DNA of 64,000 bases from Haloferax denitrificans ATCC 35960 (GCF_000337795.1 NZ_AOLP01000008.1:186001-250000), one strand, 5' to 3'. Numbered from the stretch's first letter, positions 18,101 through 26,862 are shown. A program made the numbers and translations. The notes: a model not told the origin generated them from the sequence alone.

Positions 18101-18957
18101 GAGCGCATGGTCGTAATCGCCTGCAACACGGGGACGCCGAGTTCGGTGAGGAACACGTCCTCGGCGTCAGCGCCCTCGTCGTCGGCGTCGCGGCCGCGCT
18201 CGCTCATCGACAGCGAGAACATGAAGGAGCTGACGACGGCGTCCACGACGGGGCCGTCCTCGTCGGAAAACCAGTTCCGGGCGACCCACTCGGCGTTCTC
18301 CTGTCCCTCCTCGTCGGTCGCGGGGTTGCAGAACGCCGGGAGGACGTTCGCGCCGAGCGATTCGAGGCGCTCCACGAGCGCGTCCACGTACCGGGTGTTC
18401 GCGTGCGTCCAGTGGGACTCGTAGAACCAGACGCCGACGGTCGGCTTGTCGGGGTCGTGCGTATCGAGCAGTTCGTCGTACTCGACGCCGGGATAATCCG
18501 GGTGATAGACGCCCTCGGTCGGGAGTTCGACCGGGTCGTCGACCTCGGTCTCGACGCCGGCGTACTCGGCGGCGAGGAACCGACAGAGGTTCTCGACGTT
18601 CACCGCGCCGCCGCGGTCGAGGTACTCGCAGACGCGCTCGCGGTCCGCGCCGGCGACGGTCGTGTCCTGCCGCGCGAAGGCGTCGCCCGTGGCCTTGACG
18701 ACGAGCGGGACGCCCGCCGCTTCGAGCCGTTCGACCGCGTGGTCGTAGCCGGGCATGCTGTCTTCGGCCCCGTGGAGCCAGAAAACGGCCGCCGTCGCCG
18801 ACTCCAACTCGTCGACGAAGGCGTCCGCGTCGGTCACGTCGTCCAAGTCGCTCGCGGAGCGGACGACGAGGTCGATTCCGTCGAGTCGGCGCGCGGCCCG
18901 CTGGACCGCGCCCAACTCGTTTTCGGTCGCTGTGTACAGTCCGATTGTCGGTGTCAT
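15098..18957 (-). pseudogene. cobN: Cobaltochelatase large subunit CobN, interrupted by a -1 frameshift
   Basis: Two overlapping frames together make one CobN of about 1,286 residues, the usual length. The N-terminal frame from ATG 18957 reads the chelatase domain up to GGVDLLPTG. The homologous sequence then continues as RNFYTLDPRKIPAKPAW in another frame to the stop at 15098. Restoring one C in the GGCGG at about 16328-16334 (expected GGCCGG) rejoins them. CobN inserts cobalt into the corrin ring with an AAA+/VWA partner, here ChlID divergently encoded. The break could be a sequencing or assembly error, a real inactivating mutation, or less likely recoding. Both halves keep good codon use, so any mutation is recent. 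Confidence 0.88.
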
Positions 18958-18969
18958 TGATAAAGTGTT

Positions 18970-18986
18970 ATTGTCTTACTGCAACT
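18970..18986 (-). promoter_or_regulatory. Cobalamin-cluster motif copy 1 (AGTTGC type), cobN-chlID intergenic region
   Basis: AGTTGCAGTAAGACAAT on the minus strand, within the 44-nt divergent region between cobN and chlID. It matches a 17-nt sequence upstream of cbtB at 13 of 17 positions. I infer a binding site for a cobalamin or cobalt regulator. Confidence 0.45.
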
Positions 18987-19001
18987 ACGGTTTCGCATTC
19001 G

Positions 19002-21158
19002 ATGACGACTCAGACGCTTCCGTTCTCGGCTATCGTCGGGCAAGACGAACTGAAACGGGCGCTGTTGGCCGTCGGGGCCAACGACGACCTCGACGGCCTG
19101 CTCGTCCGCGGCGAGAAGGGCACCGCGAAGTCGACCGCGGTCCGCGCGCTCGCCGACCTCCTGCCCGAACAGACGGTCGTCGCGGGCTGTCCGTACGGCT
19201 GTCCGCCGGACCCGGACGACCCGGCCCGCCAGTGCGAGTCGTGTCGCGCCCGCGACGACCCGGCGGTCGAACACCGGCCGGTCCCGCTCGTGACGCTCCC
19301 GCTCGGCGCGACCCGCGACCGGGTCGCGGGCACGCTCTCCGTCGCCGACGCGCTCGACGGCGAGGCGTCGTTCGACCCCGGGCTCTTGGCCCGCGCGAAC
19401 CGCGGCATCCTCTACGTGGACGAGGTGAACCTCCTCGACGACCACCTCGTCGACCTGCTTTTGGACGCGGCCGCGAGCGGCGTCAACCGCGTCGAGCGCG
19501 ACGGGATGAGCGTCGAACACCCCGCCGAATTCACCCTCGTCGGGACGATGAACCCCGAGGAGGGCGACCTCCGCCCTCAGCTCCGGGACCGCTTCGCCCT
19601 TCAGGCGACCGTCGTCGGGAGCCGCGACATCGACGACCGCGTGGCGATTATCGACCGGGCGCTGGGGGGCGGCGACGACGCCGAAGCGGCCGGCGACGCC
19701 CGCCGCGAGGAGACCGCGGCGCTCGAAGCCGCGCTCCGCGAGGCGACGGCCCGCCTCGACACGGTCGCCCTCCCGACCGAGTTCAAACGCGACATCGCCG
19801 AACTCTGCGTCGACGCCGGCGTCGAGGGCCACCGCGCCGACATCGCCATCGCCCGTGCGGCCCGCACCCTCGCGGCGCTCGACGGCCGGACGAAGGTCCT
19901 CGAAAGCGACGTGCGCGAGGCGGCCGCCCTCGCGCTCCCGCACCGACTTCAGAGCCGCCCGTTCGACGACGACCCCGACCTCGACGACGTGCTCGACGAC
20001 CACTTCGACGAGGAGGCGGACCGGGGGGAGAACGAGGGCGATGACGGCGACAGTGACGGTGACGATGCCGCCGACAGTGACAGTGACGGCACCGACTCCG
20101 GCGGCGGCGACGACGGTGGAGACGGCGGCGACGATGGGGACAACAGCGAGGAAGCCGGTTTCGACGCCGACCCCGACTCCGACGCCCCGGGAGAGACTCC
20201 CGACTCTGACGCCGGGGATGACGACGCCGGTGGTGGCGACCGAGCCGACGAGAGTGGAGCCGAGAGCGGCGATTCGGAAGACGGAGCTTCCGAAGACGGC
20301 GATACCGACGACTCGGATGCCCCCGACGACGACGGCGACGACCCCGACGAAGTGACCCCGCTTCTCCCCGGTCAGCGCCGGGCCGCCGTCGGTGACGCCG
20401 AGCGCCCGCCGGTCGAGGACGCGGCCTTCGACGCGGAGACGCCGGGCGACGGAAGCCGCGCCGCGGTTCGGGAGTCGCGGCAGGGGCGAGGATCGCGGGT
20501 GCGAACCGAACCGGCGACGGAGACCGACGACATCGACGTTCCGGCGTCGGTCCGGGCCGCGGCCTCGGCCGGGCGGACTTCCCCCACTCGGTCGGACCTC
20601 AGAACCGCGGTCGCCCGCGGGTCGGCCGCGACGCTCGTCGTGTTCGTCGTGGACGCGAGCGCGTCGATGCGCGCCGCGATGCGGCAGGCGAAGGGAACCG
20701 TGCTGTCGCTCCTCGAAGACGCCTACGAGAAGCGCGACGAGGTCGCGTTCGTCGCGGTCGCCGGCGACGACGCCGAGGTGTTGCTCCCGCCGACCGACAG
20801 CGTCACGCTGGCGGCGCGGCATCTGAAGGAGCTTCCGACGGGCGACCGGACGCCGCTTCCCTCGGGACTCGACGCCGCTCGCCGGCTCGTCGACCGCTCG
20901 GACGCCGACGCCGCGCTCGTCGTCGTCGTCACCGACGGCCGGGCCAACGTCGCGGACGGCAGTCCGACCGGACAGACCCGGTCGGCGGCGCGGGGCCTCG
21001 CCACCGCCGACGCCTCGGTCGTCGTCGTCGACGCGGGCGACGACGGCATCGGCGTGACCGACATCCTCGTCTCCGAGACGGGCGCGCGGCGCATCCCGCT
21101 TTCCGACCTGTCGGCCGAGCGAGTCGCCGAGGCCGCGCGCTCCGCGGACGGGCAGTAG
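19002..21158 (+). CDS. chlID: Chelatase AAA+/VWA subunit ChlID (BchI-BchD fusion), cobalt chelatase partner
   Basis: A 718-residue protein. An AAA+ ATPase (about 1-330) has Walker A GEKGTAKST at 37-45 and Walker B LYVDEVNLLDD. A very acidic Asp/Gly/Ser linker follows (about 343-450). The C-terminal von Willebrand A domain (about 540-718) has a MIDAS motif, DASASM. This is the layout of Mg-chelatase I and D subunits fused together. Haloarchaea make no chlorophyll, and it is divergent from cobN, so it should drive cobalt insertion with CobN. An upstream in-frame ATG at 18945 overlaps cobN; ATG 19002 starts the conserved MTTQTLPFSAIVGQ. Confidence 0.9.
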   Translation: MTTQTLPFSAIVGQDELKRALLAVGANDDLDGLLVRGEKGTAKSTAVRALADLLPEQTVVAGCPYGCPPDPDDPARQCESCRARDDPAVEHRPVPLVTLPLGATRDRVAGTLSVADALDGEASFDPGLLARANRGILYVDEVNLLDDHLVDLLLDAAASGVNRVERDGMSVEHPAEFTLVGTMNPEEGDLRPQLRDRFALQATVVGSRDIDDRVAIIDRALGGGDDAEAAGDARREETAALEAALREATARLDTVALPTEFKRDIAELCVDAGVEGHRADIAIARAARTLAALDGRTKVLESDVREAAALALPHRLQSRPFDDDPDLDDVLDDHFDEEADRGENEGDDGDSDGDDAADSDSDGTDSGGGDDGGDGGDDGDNSEEAGFDADPDSDAPGETPDSDAGDDDAGGGDRADESGAESGDSEDGASEDGDTDDSDAPDDDGDDPDEVTPLLPGQRRAAVGDAERPPVEDAAFDAETPGDGSRAAVRESRQGRGSRVRTEPATETDDIDVPASVRAAASAGRTSPTRSDLRTAVARGSAATLVVFVVDASASMRAAMRQAKGTVLSLLEDAYEKRDEVAFVAVAGDDAEVLLPPTDSVTLAARHLKELPTGDRTPLPSGLDAARRLVDRSDADAALVVVVTDGRANVADGSPTGQTRSAARGLATADASVVVVDAGDDGIGVTDILVSETGARRIPLSDLSAERVAEAARSADGQ

Positions 21159-21200
21159 CCGGGGGTCGGTCGTCTTCGTCTCCTTTTGCATGGTACGTTC

Positions 21201-22445
21201 CTATCGAATCGGTCGTGTTCGGAGTCGGTACGCCCCGCGTGTGACGCCCTCGTCGTGGTACTCGACCGGTTCTTCGACCACCGCGAGGACGCCCCCGCCC
21301 GCGGCGACCGCGGTCGGAATACCGGGGAGGTCGTCGGTCCGGAGGTGCCCCGCCGTCGCATCGAACGTGTGGACCCCGTGGCGCTCGGCCTCTCGCTCTC
21401 GGAAGTGCTGGGCGGACGGCACGAAGACCCGCGAGCCGGTTGCGACGGCCGAGCGCGCGAATCCGCCGGTGTCGCGGGTCCACAGGCGCTCGCCCCCGTC
21501 GAGGTCGACGCCGACCGCGGTGTGTTCGTCGGGGTGTCGCGCGTTCGGGTCGCGGGTCGACTCGGCGAACGTGTTCCCCGTGACGAAGACGGCGGCTCCG
21601 TCGGCGACGCAGACGTGGGTCGGATAGGCGTAGACGGTCTCCCCGTCGACGCGGCGCTCGGTGGCGAGGTCGAGTCGCCACCGCTCGCTCCCCTCGAAAT
21701 CGATGAGGTAGCCGCGTTTGTCGCCGTGGCTGGCGACGGCCAGCGCGTCGCCGTCGCCCGCGAAGGCCACGTCGCCGACCCGTCGGTCCCCGTCGGTTTC
21801 GGGGTCCCACGACGCGACTCGCGCCCCGGTGTGGGCGTCGAGGAGGACGAGGCCGTCCTGCTCGGGGTTCGGACACCGGTTGTACGCGACGGCGACGCGG
21901 TCCCCGTCGGCGTCGACCGCGATGGGCGACGCGTGGACGCGTCTGCGCCACGCGAGCCGACCGCCGCGGTCGAATCCGAGGACGGCGCTCCGCCAGCGTC
22001 GCTCCTCGCCGTCGCGTTCGTACCGCCGGGCGGCGACGACGACCCTGTCGCCGGTCACCGCGAGGTCGACGACGTAGGGGCGGAAGAAAAGCGAATCTCT
22101 CGTCGCCGTGCCCACGTCGTCGGCCGTCGCGTACGTCCAGCGCACGTCGCCCGTTTCGGTGTCGAGGACGCGGACCAGCCCGTCGCCGCCGCGCTCACCG
22201 ACGACGAGCGCGTCCTCGCTCGCGGCCATCGACACGACGGGGTTGTCGCCGCGCGTCTCCCAGCGCTCGCCGCCGTCGGGTGTGGCGTCGGTAGCAGTCT
22301 CCAGCGCGATGACGCGGCCGGCCGCGGTTCCGACGAAGACGGCGTCTTCGGTCGCGGCGACCGCCGAGCGCGTCCAGTTCTGGCGACTGCTCGCGGGCTC
22401 GACTTCGCCGAGGTCGCGGCGGACGGTGAGTTGGGTCGGTGCCAT
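21201..22445 (-). CDS. PQQ-type beta-propeller repeat protein of the cobalamin operon
   Basis: 414 residues with repeated blades of the WxTxxxGxVxALDxxTGxxxW kind (for example VFVGTAAGRVIALE, TGDVRWTYAT, LIDFEGSERWRLDLAT). This is a PQQ/WD40-like propeller. It has no signal peptide or membrane segment, so it is probably cytoplasmic. It is the last gene of the cbiT-to-DUF3209 run, starting 6 nt after the previous stop. I infer a scaffold role; no enzymatic residues can be named. It converges on chlID. Confidence 0.75.
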   Translation of the reverse strand: MAPTQLTVRRDLGEVEPASSRQNWTRSAVAATEDAVFVGTAAGRVIALETATDATPDGGERWETRGDNPVVSMAASEDALVVGERGGDGLVRVLDTETGDVRWTYATADDVGTATRDSLFFRPYVVDLAVTGDRVVVAARRYERDGEERRWRSAVLGFDRGGRLAWRRRVHASPIAVDADGDRVAVAYNRCPNPEQDGLVLLDAHTGARVASWDPETDGDRRVGDVAFAGDGDALAVASHGDKRGYLIDFEGSERWRLDLATERRVDGETVYAYPTHVCVADGAAVFVTGNTFAESTRDPNARHPDEHTAVGVDLDGGERLWTRDTGGFARSAVATGSRVFVPSAQHFREREAERHGVHTFDATAGHLRTDDLPGIPTAVAAGGGVLAVVEEPVEYHDEGVTRGAYRLRTRPIR

Positions 22446-22451
22446 CGGGAC

Positions 22452-22835
22452 TCAGTCCTCGACGGGGAAGGCGTCGTGGAGCGTGTGGTGGGCTTCTCCG
22501 AGGTCGTCGAGGAACGCGTCCGTGCCCTCCCGGAGGCGGCGAAGCGACCGCTCGGCGTCGCGGACGGCGACGAGTCGCCCCCGGAGGTAGCCGGCCCGCG
22601 GGTCGTCGTCGTCGATTCGCGTCGCCTCCGATTCGAGGTCGACGAGCGCGGCGTCGAGATGTCGCTGGGCCTCGTCGAGCGTGGTCGCGTTCGCGAGCGC
22701 CTGAATCGGGCCGGGGTCGGCGTCGCCGAGGTAGTCTTCGAGTTCGGCTTCGGCGTGTCGCGTCGCGTGTTCGTCGGTCGTTCCGGTGATGTTCAACAGC
22801 GCCAGTCGGAGCGCTTCGAGTTCTGCGCAGGCCAT
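22452..22835 (-). CDS. DUF3209 family protein
   Basis: A 127-residue acidic helical protein starting MACAELEALRLALLN, matching the haloarchaeal DUF3209 family that accompanies cbiX. No catalytic residues are evident. It lies 2 nt downstream of cbiX and 6 nt upstream of the propeller gene, so it is surely co-transcribed. Its function is unknown; the constant company suggests a cobalamin role. The larger frame upstream of ATG 22835 overlaps cbiX and is discarded. Confidence 0.75.
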   Translation of the reverse strand: MACAELEALRLALLNITGTTDEHATRHAEAELEDYLGDADPGPIQALANATTLDEAQRHLDAALVDLESEATRIDDDDPRAGYLRGRLVAVRDAERSLRRLREGTDAFLDDLGEAHHTLHDAFPVED

Positions 22836-22837
22836 GG

Positions 22838-24058
22838 TTAGAGTGATTGGTGGACGAGGTTCGAGACGATGCGGTCCCGTTCGAGGTGGGACGAGACGAT
22901 GCGGTCCGTGTCGTCGGGCGTCACGCCGCCGTACCAGACGCTGTCGGGGTAGACGGCGACGATTGGGCCGTCGCCGCACTGGCCGAGACACGAACTCCGC
23001 GAGACGTGCACGTCGCAGTCGTCGGCGTCGCGCACGCCCTGTCTGAGTCGTTCGAGGACGGTCGCCGCGCCGCTCGCGGCGCAGGTCTGGTTCGTGCAGA
23101 CCGCGACGTGTTTCTCGGGGGCGTCGTGGACGTGCGGGTCGTCGTCCACGTCGCTCCGGTCGGCGTGTTCCGCCTGATGGACGAGCGAGCGAAGCATCGC
23201 GCGAGCGCCCCCCTCGTCGTCCTCGTAGCCGGCGAGTTCGACCTTGTACTTGCAGGTGTCGCAGGACATCTCGACGCTTCCCGTGCGGGCCTCTCGGTAG
23301 CGGTCCGCGAGCGTCTCGACCACTCGGTCGTCCGTGCCGAGCGGTCCCGACGCGCCGGCGTCGACGTAGGGGTACTCCTCGTCGAACGTCTCGGCTTTGT
23401 CCACGATTCGTTCCGTCAACACGCCGTCGCCGAGCATGTACGGGAGGACGACGACGGCGTCCGGCCGGTCCTTGGCGACGGTGTGAAGCGTCTCCTCAAG
23501 TCGAGGCGTCGTGACGCCGATGAACGCCGACTCGACGCGGGTGAACTCGCGGCCCTCGTACAGCAGACGCGCCAGTTTGTGCACGTCGCCGTTCGAGTCG
23601 GGGTCGCTCGACCCGCGGGCGCAGAGGACGACCGCCACGTCGTCGGTCTCGCGGTCGACGCCGAGGTCGGATTCGACCGCCCGCGCCCGCTCGTCTAACA
23701 GGTCGACGAGCGACGGGTGGATGCCGAGGTGCGAGCCGAACCGGAACTCGGTGTCGTCGTGGGTCGCGCGGGCCCGCTGGACCGCCAGCGGCACGTCGTT
23801 TTTCACGTGGCTCGCGGCGAAGAGCGAGAGGGGGACGACGGTCATCGTCCGGCAGGTCGGGGCCATCGACTCGATTGCGTCGTCTATCGACGGCTCGGCG
23901 AGTTCGATGTACGCCGCGTCCACCGGGACCGACAGCCGCGATTCCAGCTTCGCGGCGAGCGTCCGCACCTGCTCGTTTGACTCCTCGCGGCGCGAGCCGT
24001 GGCCCACGAGGAGCACCGCGTCGTCGTCCAGTGCCGGGTCGGGCCGTTCGAGACTCAT
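22838..24058 (-). CDS. cbiX: Sirohydrochlorin cobaltochelatase CbiX, long form with 2Fe-2S domain
   Basis: 406 residues. The class II chelatase part has the metal-binding histidine in VGHGSRR (19-23) and a second chelatase-like half with VLPYMLGDG. A CDTCKYKVEL segment follows. The C-terminal thioredoxin-like ferredoxin domain carries paired cysteines VCTNQTC and SCLGQCGDG, expected to bind 2Fe-2S. CbiX inserts cobalt early, into sirohydrochlorin, in the anaerobic pathway. Having both CbiX and CobN/ChlID in one cluster is notable, since these act at different stages. The 2Fe-2S domain is paralogous to the protein at 31161-31502. Confidence 0.9.
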   Translation of the reverse strand: MSLERPDPALDDDAVLLVGHGSRREESNEQVRTLAAKLESRLSVPVDAAYIELAEPSIDDAIESMAPTCRTMTVVPLSLFAASHVKNDVPLAVQRARATHDDTEFRFGSHLGIHPSLVDLLDERARAVESDLGVDRETDDVAVVLCARGSSDPDSNGDVHKLARLLYEGREFTRVESAFIGVTTPRLEETLHTVAKDRPDAVVVLPYMLGDGVLTERIVDKAETFDEEYPYVDAGASGPLGTDDRVVETLADRYREARTGSVEMSCDTCKYKVELAGYEDDEGGARAMLRSLVHQAEHADRSDVDDDPHVHDAPEKHVAVCTNQTCAASGAATVLERLRQGVRDADDCDVHVSRSSCLGQCGDGPIVAVYPDSVWYGGVTPDDTDRIVSSHLERDRIVSNLVHQSL

Positions 24059-24720
24059 GCGTTCTCCGCCTCTTCGAGGCTTCTGACGAGCTTTCGACGC
24101 CGCGTCGGCGCGAACAGGCTCGTCTCGTCGCTCCCCTCGTAGACCCACTCGCCGAAGCCGGCGGCCGCGTCGTCGTCGATGCCGAACCAGTAGCCGCCCG
24201 ACGAAGTCTCGCCAATCTCGCCGGTCGGCGCGTCAACGGGGCAGGCGTCGAGCAGTCGGCCCACGGTTTCGAGGAGCGCCCGGTCGTCGTGGACGAACGA
24301 GATGCCGACCGTGCCCGACGAGGACTTGAAACAGACCGTCCCGCAGGATTCGAGCAGACCGCGGAGGAGCTGTTTTCGCCGGTTTTCGAACACGTCGAAG
24401 CGGTAGCCGCCGGCGTCGTCGCCGACGGGGAGCCCGAACGCGGCGCTCGCGCTTCTGACCACGTCGCCTTCGACCATGACGTGGTACTCGTCTTTGACGC
24501 GGGTGACGGCGGTGTTGTGGGCGTACTCTCGTTCCGTCTCTCGCCGGTCGATGTCGCCGCCGCCGGCGATGGCCGCGAGGCGGTTCGCGCAGGTCTGGTC
24601 GTTCGTCAGCGCCGTGAACTGTCCCGGCTCGACCGTTCCGCCGCCGGCGACGTGGCCCCAGAGATAGGCCGTCTCGGGCGCGCTCTCAAGCAGATTCGTC
24701 GCTTGCGGAACGTCGCTCAC
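24055..24720 (-). CDS. Cobalamin-operon protein with LAGLIDADG-like motifs
   Basis: 221 residues. Haloarchaeal annotations usually label it only as a cobalamin operon protein. Two motifs resemble the LAGLIDADG helix of homing endonucleases and WhiA-type proteins: YLWGHVAGGGTV at 19-30 and LLRGLLESCGTV at 118-129. Each is followed by a beta-rich stretch and then a helix ending in a leucine-rich segment. The acidic catalytic residues are mostly replaced (GG and SC for the usual DA/DG), so it probably binds DNA or a ligand without cutting. It overlaps ferredoxin and cbiX genes by 4 nt (ATGA). A regulatory role is inference. Confidence 0.65.
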   Translation of the reverse strand: MSDVPQATNLLESAPETAYLWGHVAGGGTVEPGQFTALTNDQTCANRLAAIAGGGDIDRRETEREYAHNTAVTRVKDEYHVMVEGDVVRSASAAFGLPVGDDAGGYRFDVFENRRKQLLRGLLESCGTVCFKSSSGTVGISFVHDDRALLETVGRLLDACPVDAPTGEIGETSSGGYWFGIDDDAAAGFGEWVYEGSDETSLFAPTRRRKLVRSLEEAENA

Positions 24721-24974
24721 GCGTCCACCTCCCGGACCGAAATCGCGCCCGGCGGACAGGCTCGGGCCGCGAGCGTCGCGTCGTCGTCGTCCGCCTCCGC
24801 GTCGCCTTCGAGGAGGGCGACGACGCGCTCGTCCGTCTGCTCGACGCGCACGACGCCGGCCGCGTCGGGGTCGATTGCGGCGAGTCCGTCGTCGTCCTCG
24901 ACGAACCGGTCGTCGCGGGCGAGACAGGCGAAGATGCCGTCGCAGGCGTCTCGGTCGATTGCGATTTCGAACAT
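24717..24974 (-). CDS. Small ferredoxin, probable 3Fe-4S/4Fe-4S type
   Basis: An 85-residue acidic ferredoxin with the single-cluster pattern C-x5-C (CDGIFAC) near the start and CPPGAI near the end. A middle cysteine of 4Fe-4S ferredoxins is absent, as in 3Fe-4S types. It probably supplies electrons to a reductive step of the cobalamin pathway, such as ring contraction, cobalt reduction or the missing precorrin-6A reductase step. It sits 1 nt after the cbiH stop and overlaps the next gene by 4 nt. Confidence 0.75.
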   Translation of the reverse strand: MFEIAIDRDACDGIFACLARDDRFVEDDDGLAAIDPDAAGVVRVEQTDERVVALLEGDAEADDDDATLAARACPPGAISVREVDA

Positions 24975-24975
24975 C

Positions 24976-25962
24976 TCAGTACTCGTACTTCTGCTCGTAG
25001 CCCCGCGGGGTCACCATCCGGTCGTCCCAGACGTACGTCTCCTCGTTGCCGACGAGGAGCGTCGTCGTCATGTCCACGAGGTCGGTCTCGCCGAGGTCGG
25101 GGAGTTCGCGGAGTTCGACGATTTCGACTTCCTCGTCGTCGCGGCCCGCGCCGTGGACGATGCCGACCGGCGTGTCGGGCGCGCGGTGTTCGAGGAGAAT
25201 CTCGCAACACTTCTCGTAGTTCGACCGGCGCTTGCGGCTCCACGGGTTGTAGATGGCGATGGTGAAGCCCTCCTTGGCGGCCGCGTGGAGCCGCGACTCG
25301 ATGGTCGGCATCGAGGTCAGGTGGTCCGAGAGGCTGATGGTCACGGTGTCGTTGACGAGCGGCGCGCCCAGTCGGGCCGCGCAGGACTGCGCCGCCGGGA
25401 CGCCCGCGACCACGTCGAACTCGACCATGCTCGCGGTCGCGCCCTTCGATTCGAGGATTTCGAGCGCGAGTCCGGCCAGCGCGTACACGTTGGGGTCGCC
25501 GCTCCCGACGATGGCCACGTCGTTGCCGGCGAGGGCCCGGTCGACGGCCTCCTCGGTCCGGGAGACCTCGCCGCACATCGGCGTCGAGTAGATGTCATCG
25601 GCGCCCTCGACGACGTCGTCGGGAAGGAGTTCGATGTAGGTCGTGTAGCCGACGATGTGGTCGGCCTCGCGGAGCGTGTCTTTCGCCAGCGTCGTCATCT
25701 CGCTCGCGCGACCGGGACCGAGGCCGACGGCGACCAGTTGTCCCGGCTCGCCGTCGAAGTCCTCGATGGTCGCTTCGACCTTCTCGGCGGTCTGTTCTTT
25801 TTTCGATCCGCCCGAACTGCCGCCGCACTTCGAAGCCGAGCCGCCGTCTGACTTCGAGGCCGACGCGCCGCACTTCGATTCCGATTTCGCGTCGGTCGGT
25901 TCAGTCGATTCGGTCGTCGCGCCGCCACACTTCGATTCGGTTGTCGTGTCTGAGTCGCTCAT
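24976..25962 (-). CDS. cbiH: Cobalt-factor III C17-methyltransferase CbiH (copy 1), with Cys-repeat N-terminus
   Basis: 328 residues. The methylase core runs from about residue 75 (LVAVGLGPGRASEMT) through GSGDPNVYAL, VVAGVPAAQSCAARLGAPL and AIYNPWSRKR, as in CbiH/CobJ, the ring-contracting C17 methyltransferase. The first about 65 residues are a low-complexity Ser/Glu/Lys stretch carrying three SKCG motifs (ESKCGG, ESKCGA, ASKCGG). This is unusual and could bind cobalt or a cluster. A second CbiH follows upstream at 25966. The product makes cobalt-precorrin-4 from cobalt-factor III. Confidence 0.85.
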   Translation of the reverse strand: MSDSDTTTESKCGGATTESTEPTDAKSESKCGASASKSDGGSASKCGGSSGGSKKEQTAEKVEATIEDFDGEPGQLVAVGLGPGRASEMTTLAKDTLREADHIVGYTTYIELLPDDVVEGADDIYSTPMCGEVSRTEEAVDRALAGNDVAIVGSGDPNVYALAGLALEILESKGATASMVEFDVVAGVPAAQSCAARLGAPLVNDTVTISLSDHLTSMPTIESRLHAAAKEGFTIAIYNPWSRKRRSNYEKCCEILLEHRAPDTPVGIVHGAGRDDEEVEIVELRELPDLGETDLVDMTTTLLVGNEETYVWDDRMVTPRGYEQKYEY

Positions 25963-25965
25963 GGG

Positions 25966-26862
25966 TTAGAAGTCGTCGACGTCGCGCCCGCCGCGGGGCG
26001 TGACGAGGTACGTTTGGTAGTCGTTGCTCCAGGGTTCGGTCTCGTGGGTGCCGATGAGAATCGAGGTTCCCATCCCGCCCACGTCGTCGTCGTGGGCTTT
26101 CGCGTCGCCGAGGGTCGTAATCGAGAACGTCTCGTCGTCCAGATTCCGGCCGGCCTCGCCGCGGCCGGCGTCGTTGAAGATGCCGACCGGAACGTCGTCG
26201 GCCCGCTCCTCGCGGACCACGTCGACGGCGCGTTCGTAGTTGCGCCAGCAGTTGTACAGGACGATGACGAAGCCGCTGATGGCGGCCGCGCGCAGTTTCT
26301 CCTCGATTTCGTCCCAGCCGCGCCACTTGTCGGACAGCGACACCGTACAGAAGTCGTTCGACAGCGGCGCGCCCATCATGGCCGCGCCGCCGAGCGCCGC
26401 GGTGACGCCGGGGACGATTTCGATTGGCACGTCCGTCGCCGCGTCCGTCTCCGCCATCGTGAACACGAGGTCGGACTTCCCGTAGACGTTGGGGTCGCCG
26501 CCGGAGACGTGGACCACGTCCTCGCCGTTTCGGACGCGCTCGAACGCCTCGCGGGTCAGTTCGACCTGTTTTCCCATCGAGGAACGGACGACCTCCGGCC
26601 CGTCGTCGCGTTCTTCGGGTGGGAGGGTCCCGTCGTCCCGGAGGAACTCCTGATAGAGGTTCGAGGCGACCACGCAGTCCGAGGTGGAAACGAGTTCCGT
26701 CGCCCGCTTCGTCATGTGGTCGGGGAGGCCGGGACCGATGCCGACGACGTAGAGGGTACCGTAGTCGTCGGGTACCTCGTCGCGGTCGCGGTCGCTGGTG
26801 CCGGACGCCGGTTCGGTCGCCGGTTCGGTCGCCGGTTCGGTCGGCTCGCTCCCGTCGCTCAT
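25966..26862 (-). CDS. cbiH: Cobalt-factor III C17-methyltransferase CbiH (copy 2)
   Basis: 298 residues. The methylase core starts at about residue 36 (LYVVGIGPGLPDHMT), with SGGDPNVYGKSDLV, IVPGVTAALGGAAMMGAPL and VLYNCWRNYERA. It is the second CbiH-like protein in tandem with copy 1 and clearly diverged, suggesting division of labour (ring contraction versus another C-methylation) rather than a fresh duplication. The N-terminus holds four TEPA-type units. ATG 26862 overlaps the cbiG stop by 4 nt. Confidence 0.82.
   Translation of the reverse strand: MSDGSEPTEPATEPATEPASGTSDRDRDEVPDDYGTLYVVGIGPGLPDHMTKRATELVSTSDCVVASNLYQEFLRDDGTLPPEERDDGPEVVRSSMGKQVELTREAFERVRNGEDVVHVSGGDPNVYGKSDLVFTMAETDAATDVPIEIVPGVTAALGGAAMMGAPLSNDFCTVSLSDKWRGWDEIEEKLRAAAISGFVIVLYNCWRNYERAVDVVREERADDVPVGIFNDAGRGEAGRNLDDETFSITTLGDAKAHDDDVGGMGTSILIGTHETEPWSNDYQTYLVTPRGGRDVDDF
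26808..26843. repeat. Three exact 12-bp tandem repeats inside cbiH copy 2
   Basis: Three adjacent copies of ccggttcggtcg encode a (TEPA)n segment in the disordered N-terminus. In-frame expansion or contraction would be tolerated. Confidence 0.85.

Noticed and set aside
18945-19001. Upstream ATG for ChlID
   Set aside because: Adds 19 residues overlapping the divergent cobN start with no family similarity.
19002-21158. Programmed frameshift in the chelatase D gene
   Set aside because: Such recoding is known for chlD-type genes, but here the reading frame is continuous through both domains.
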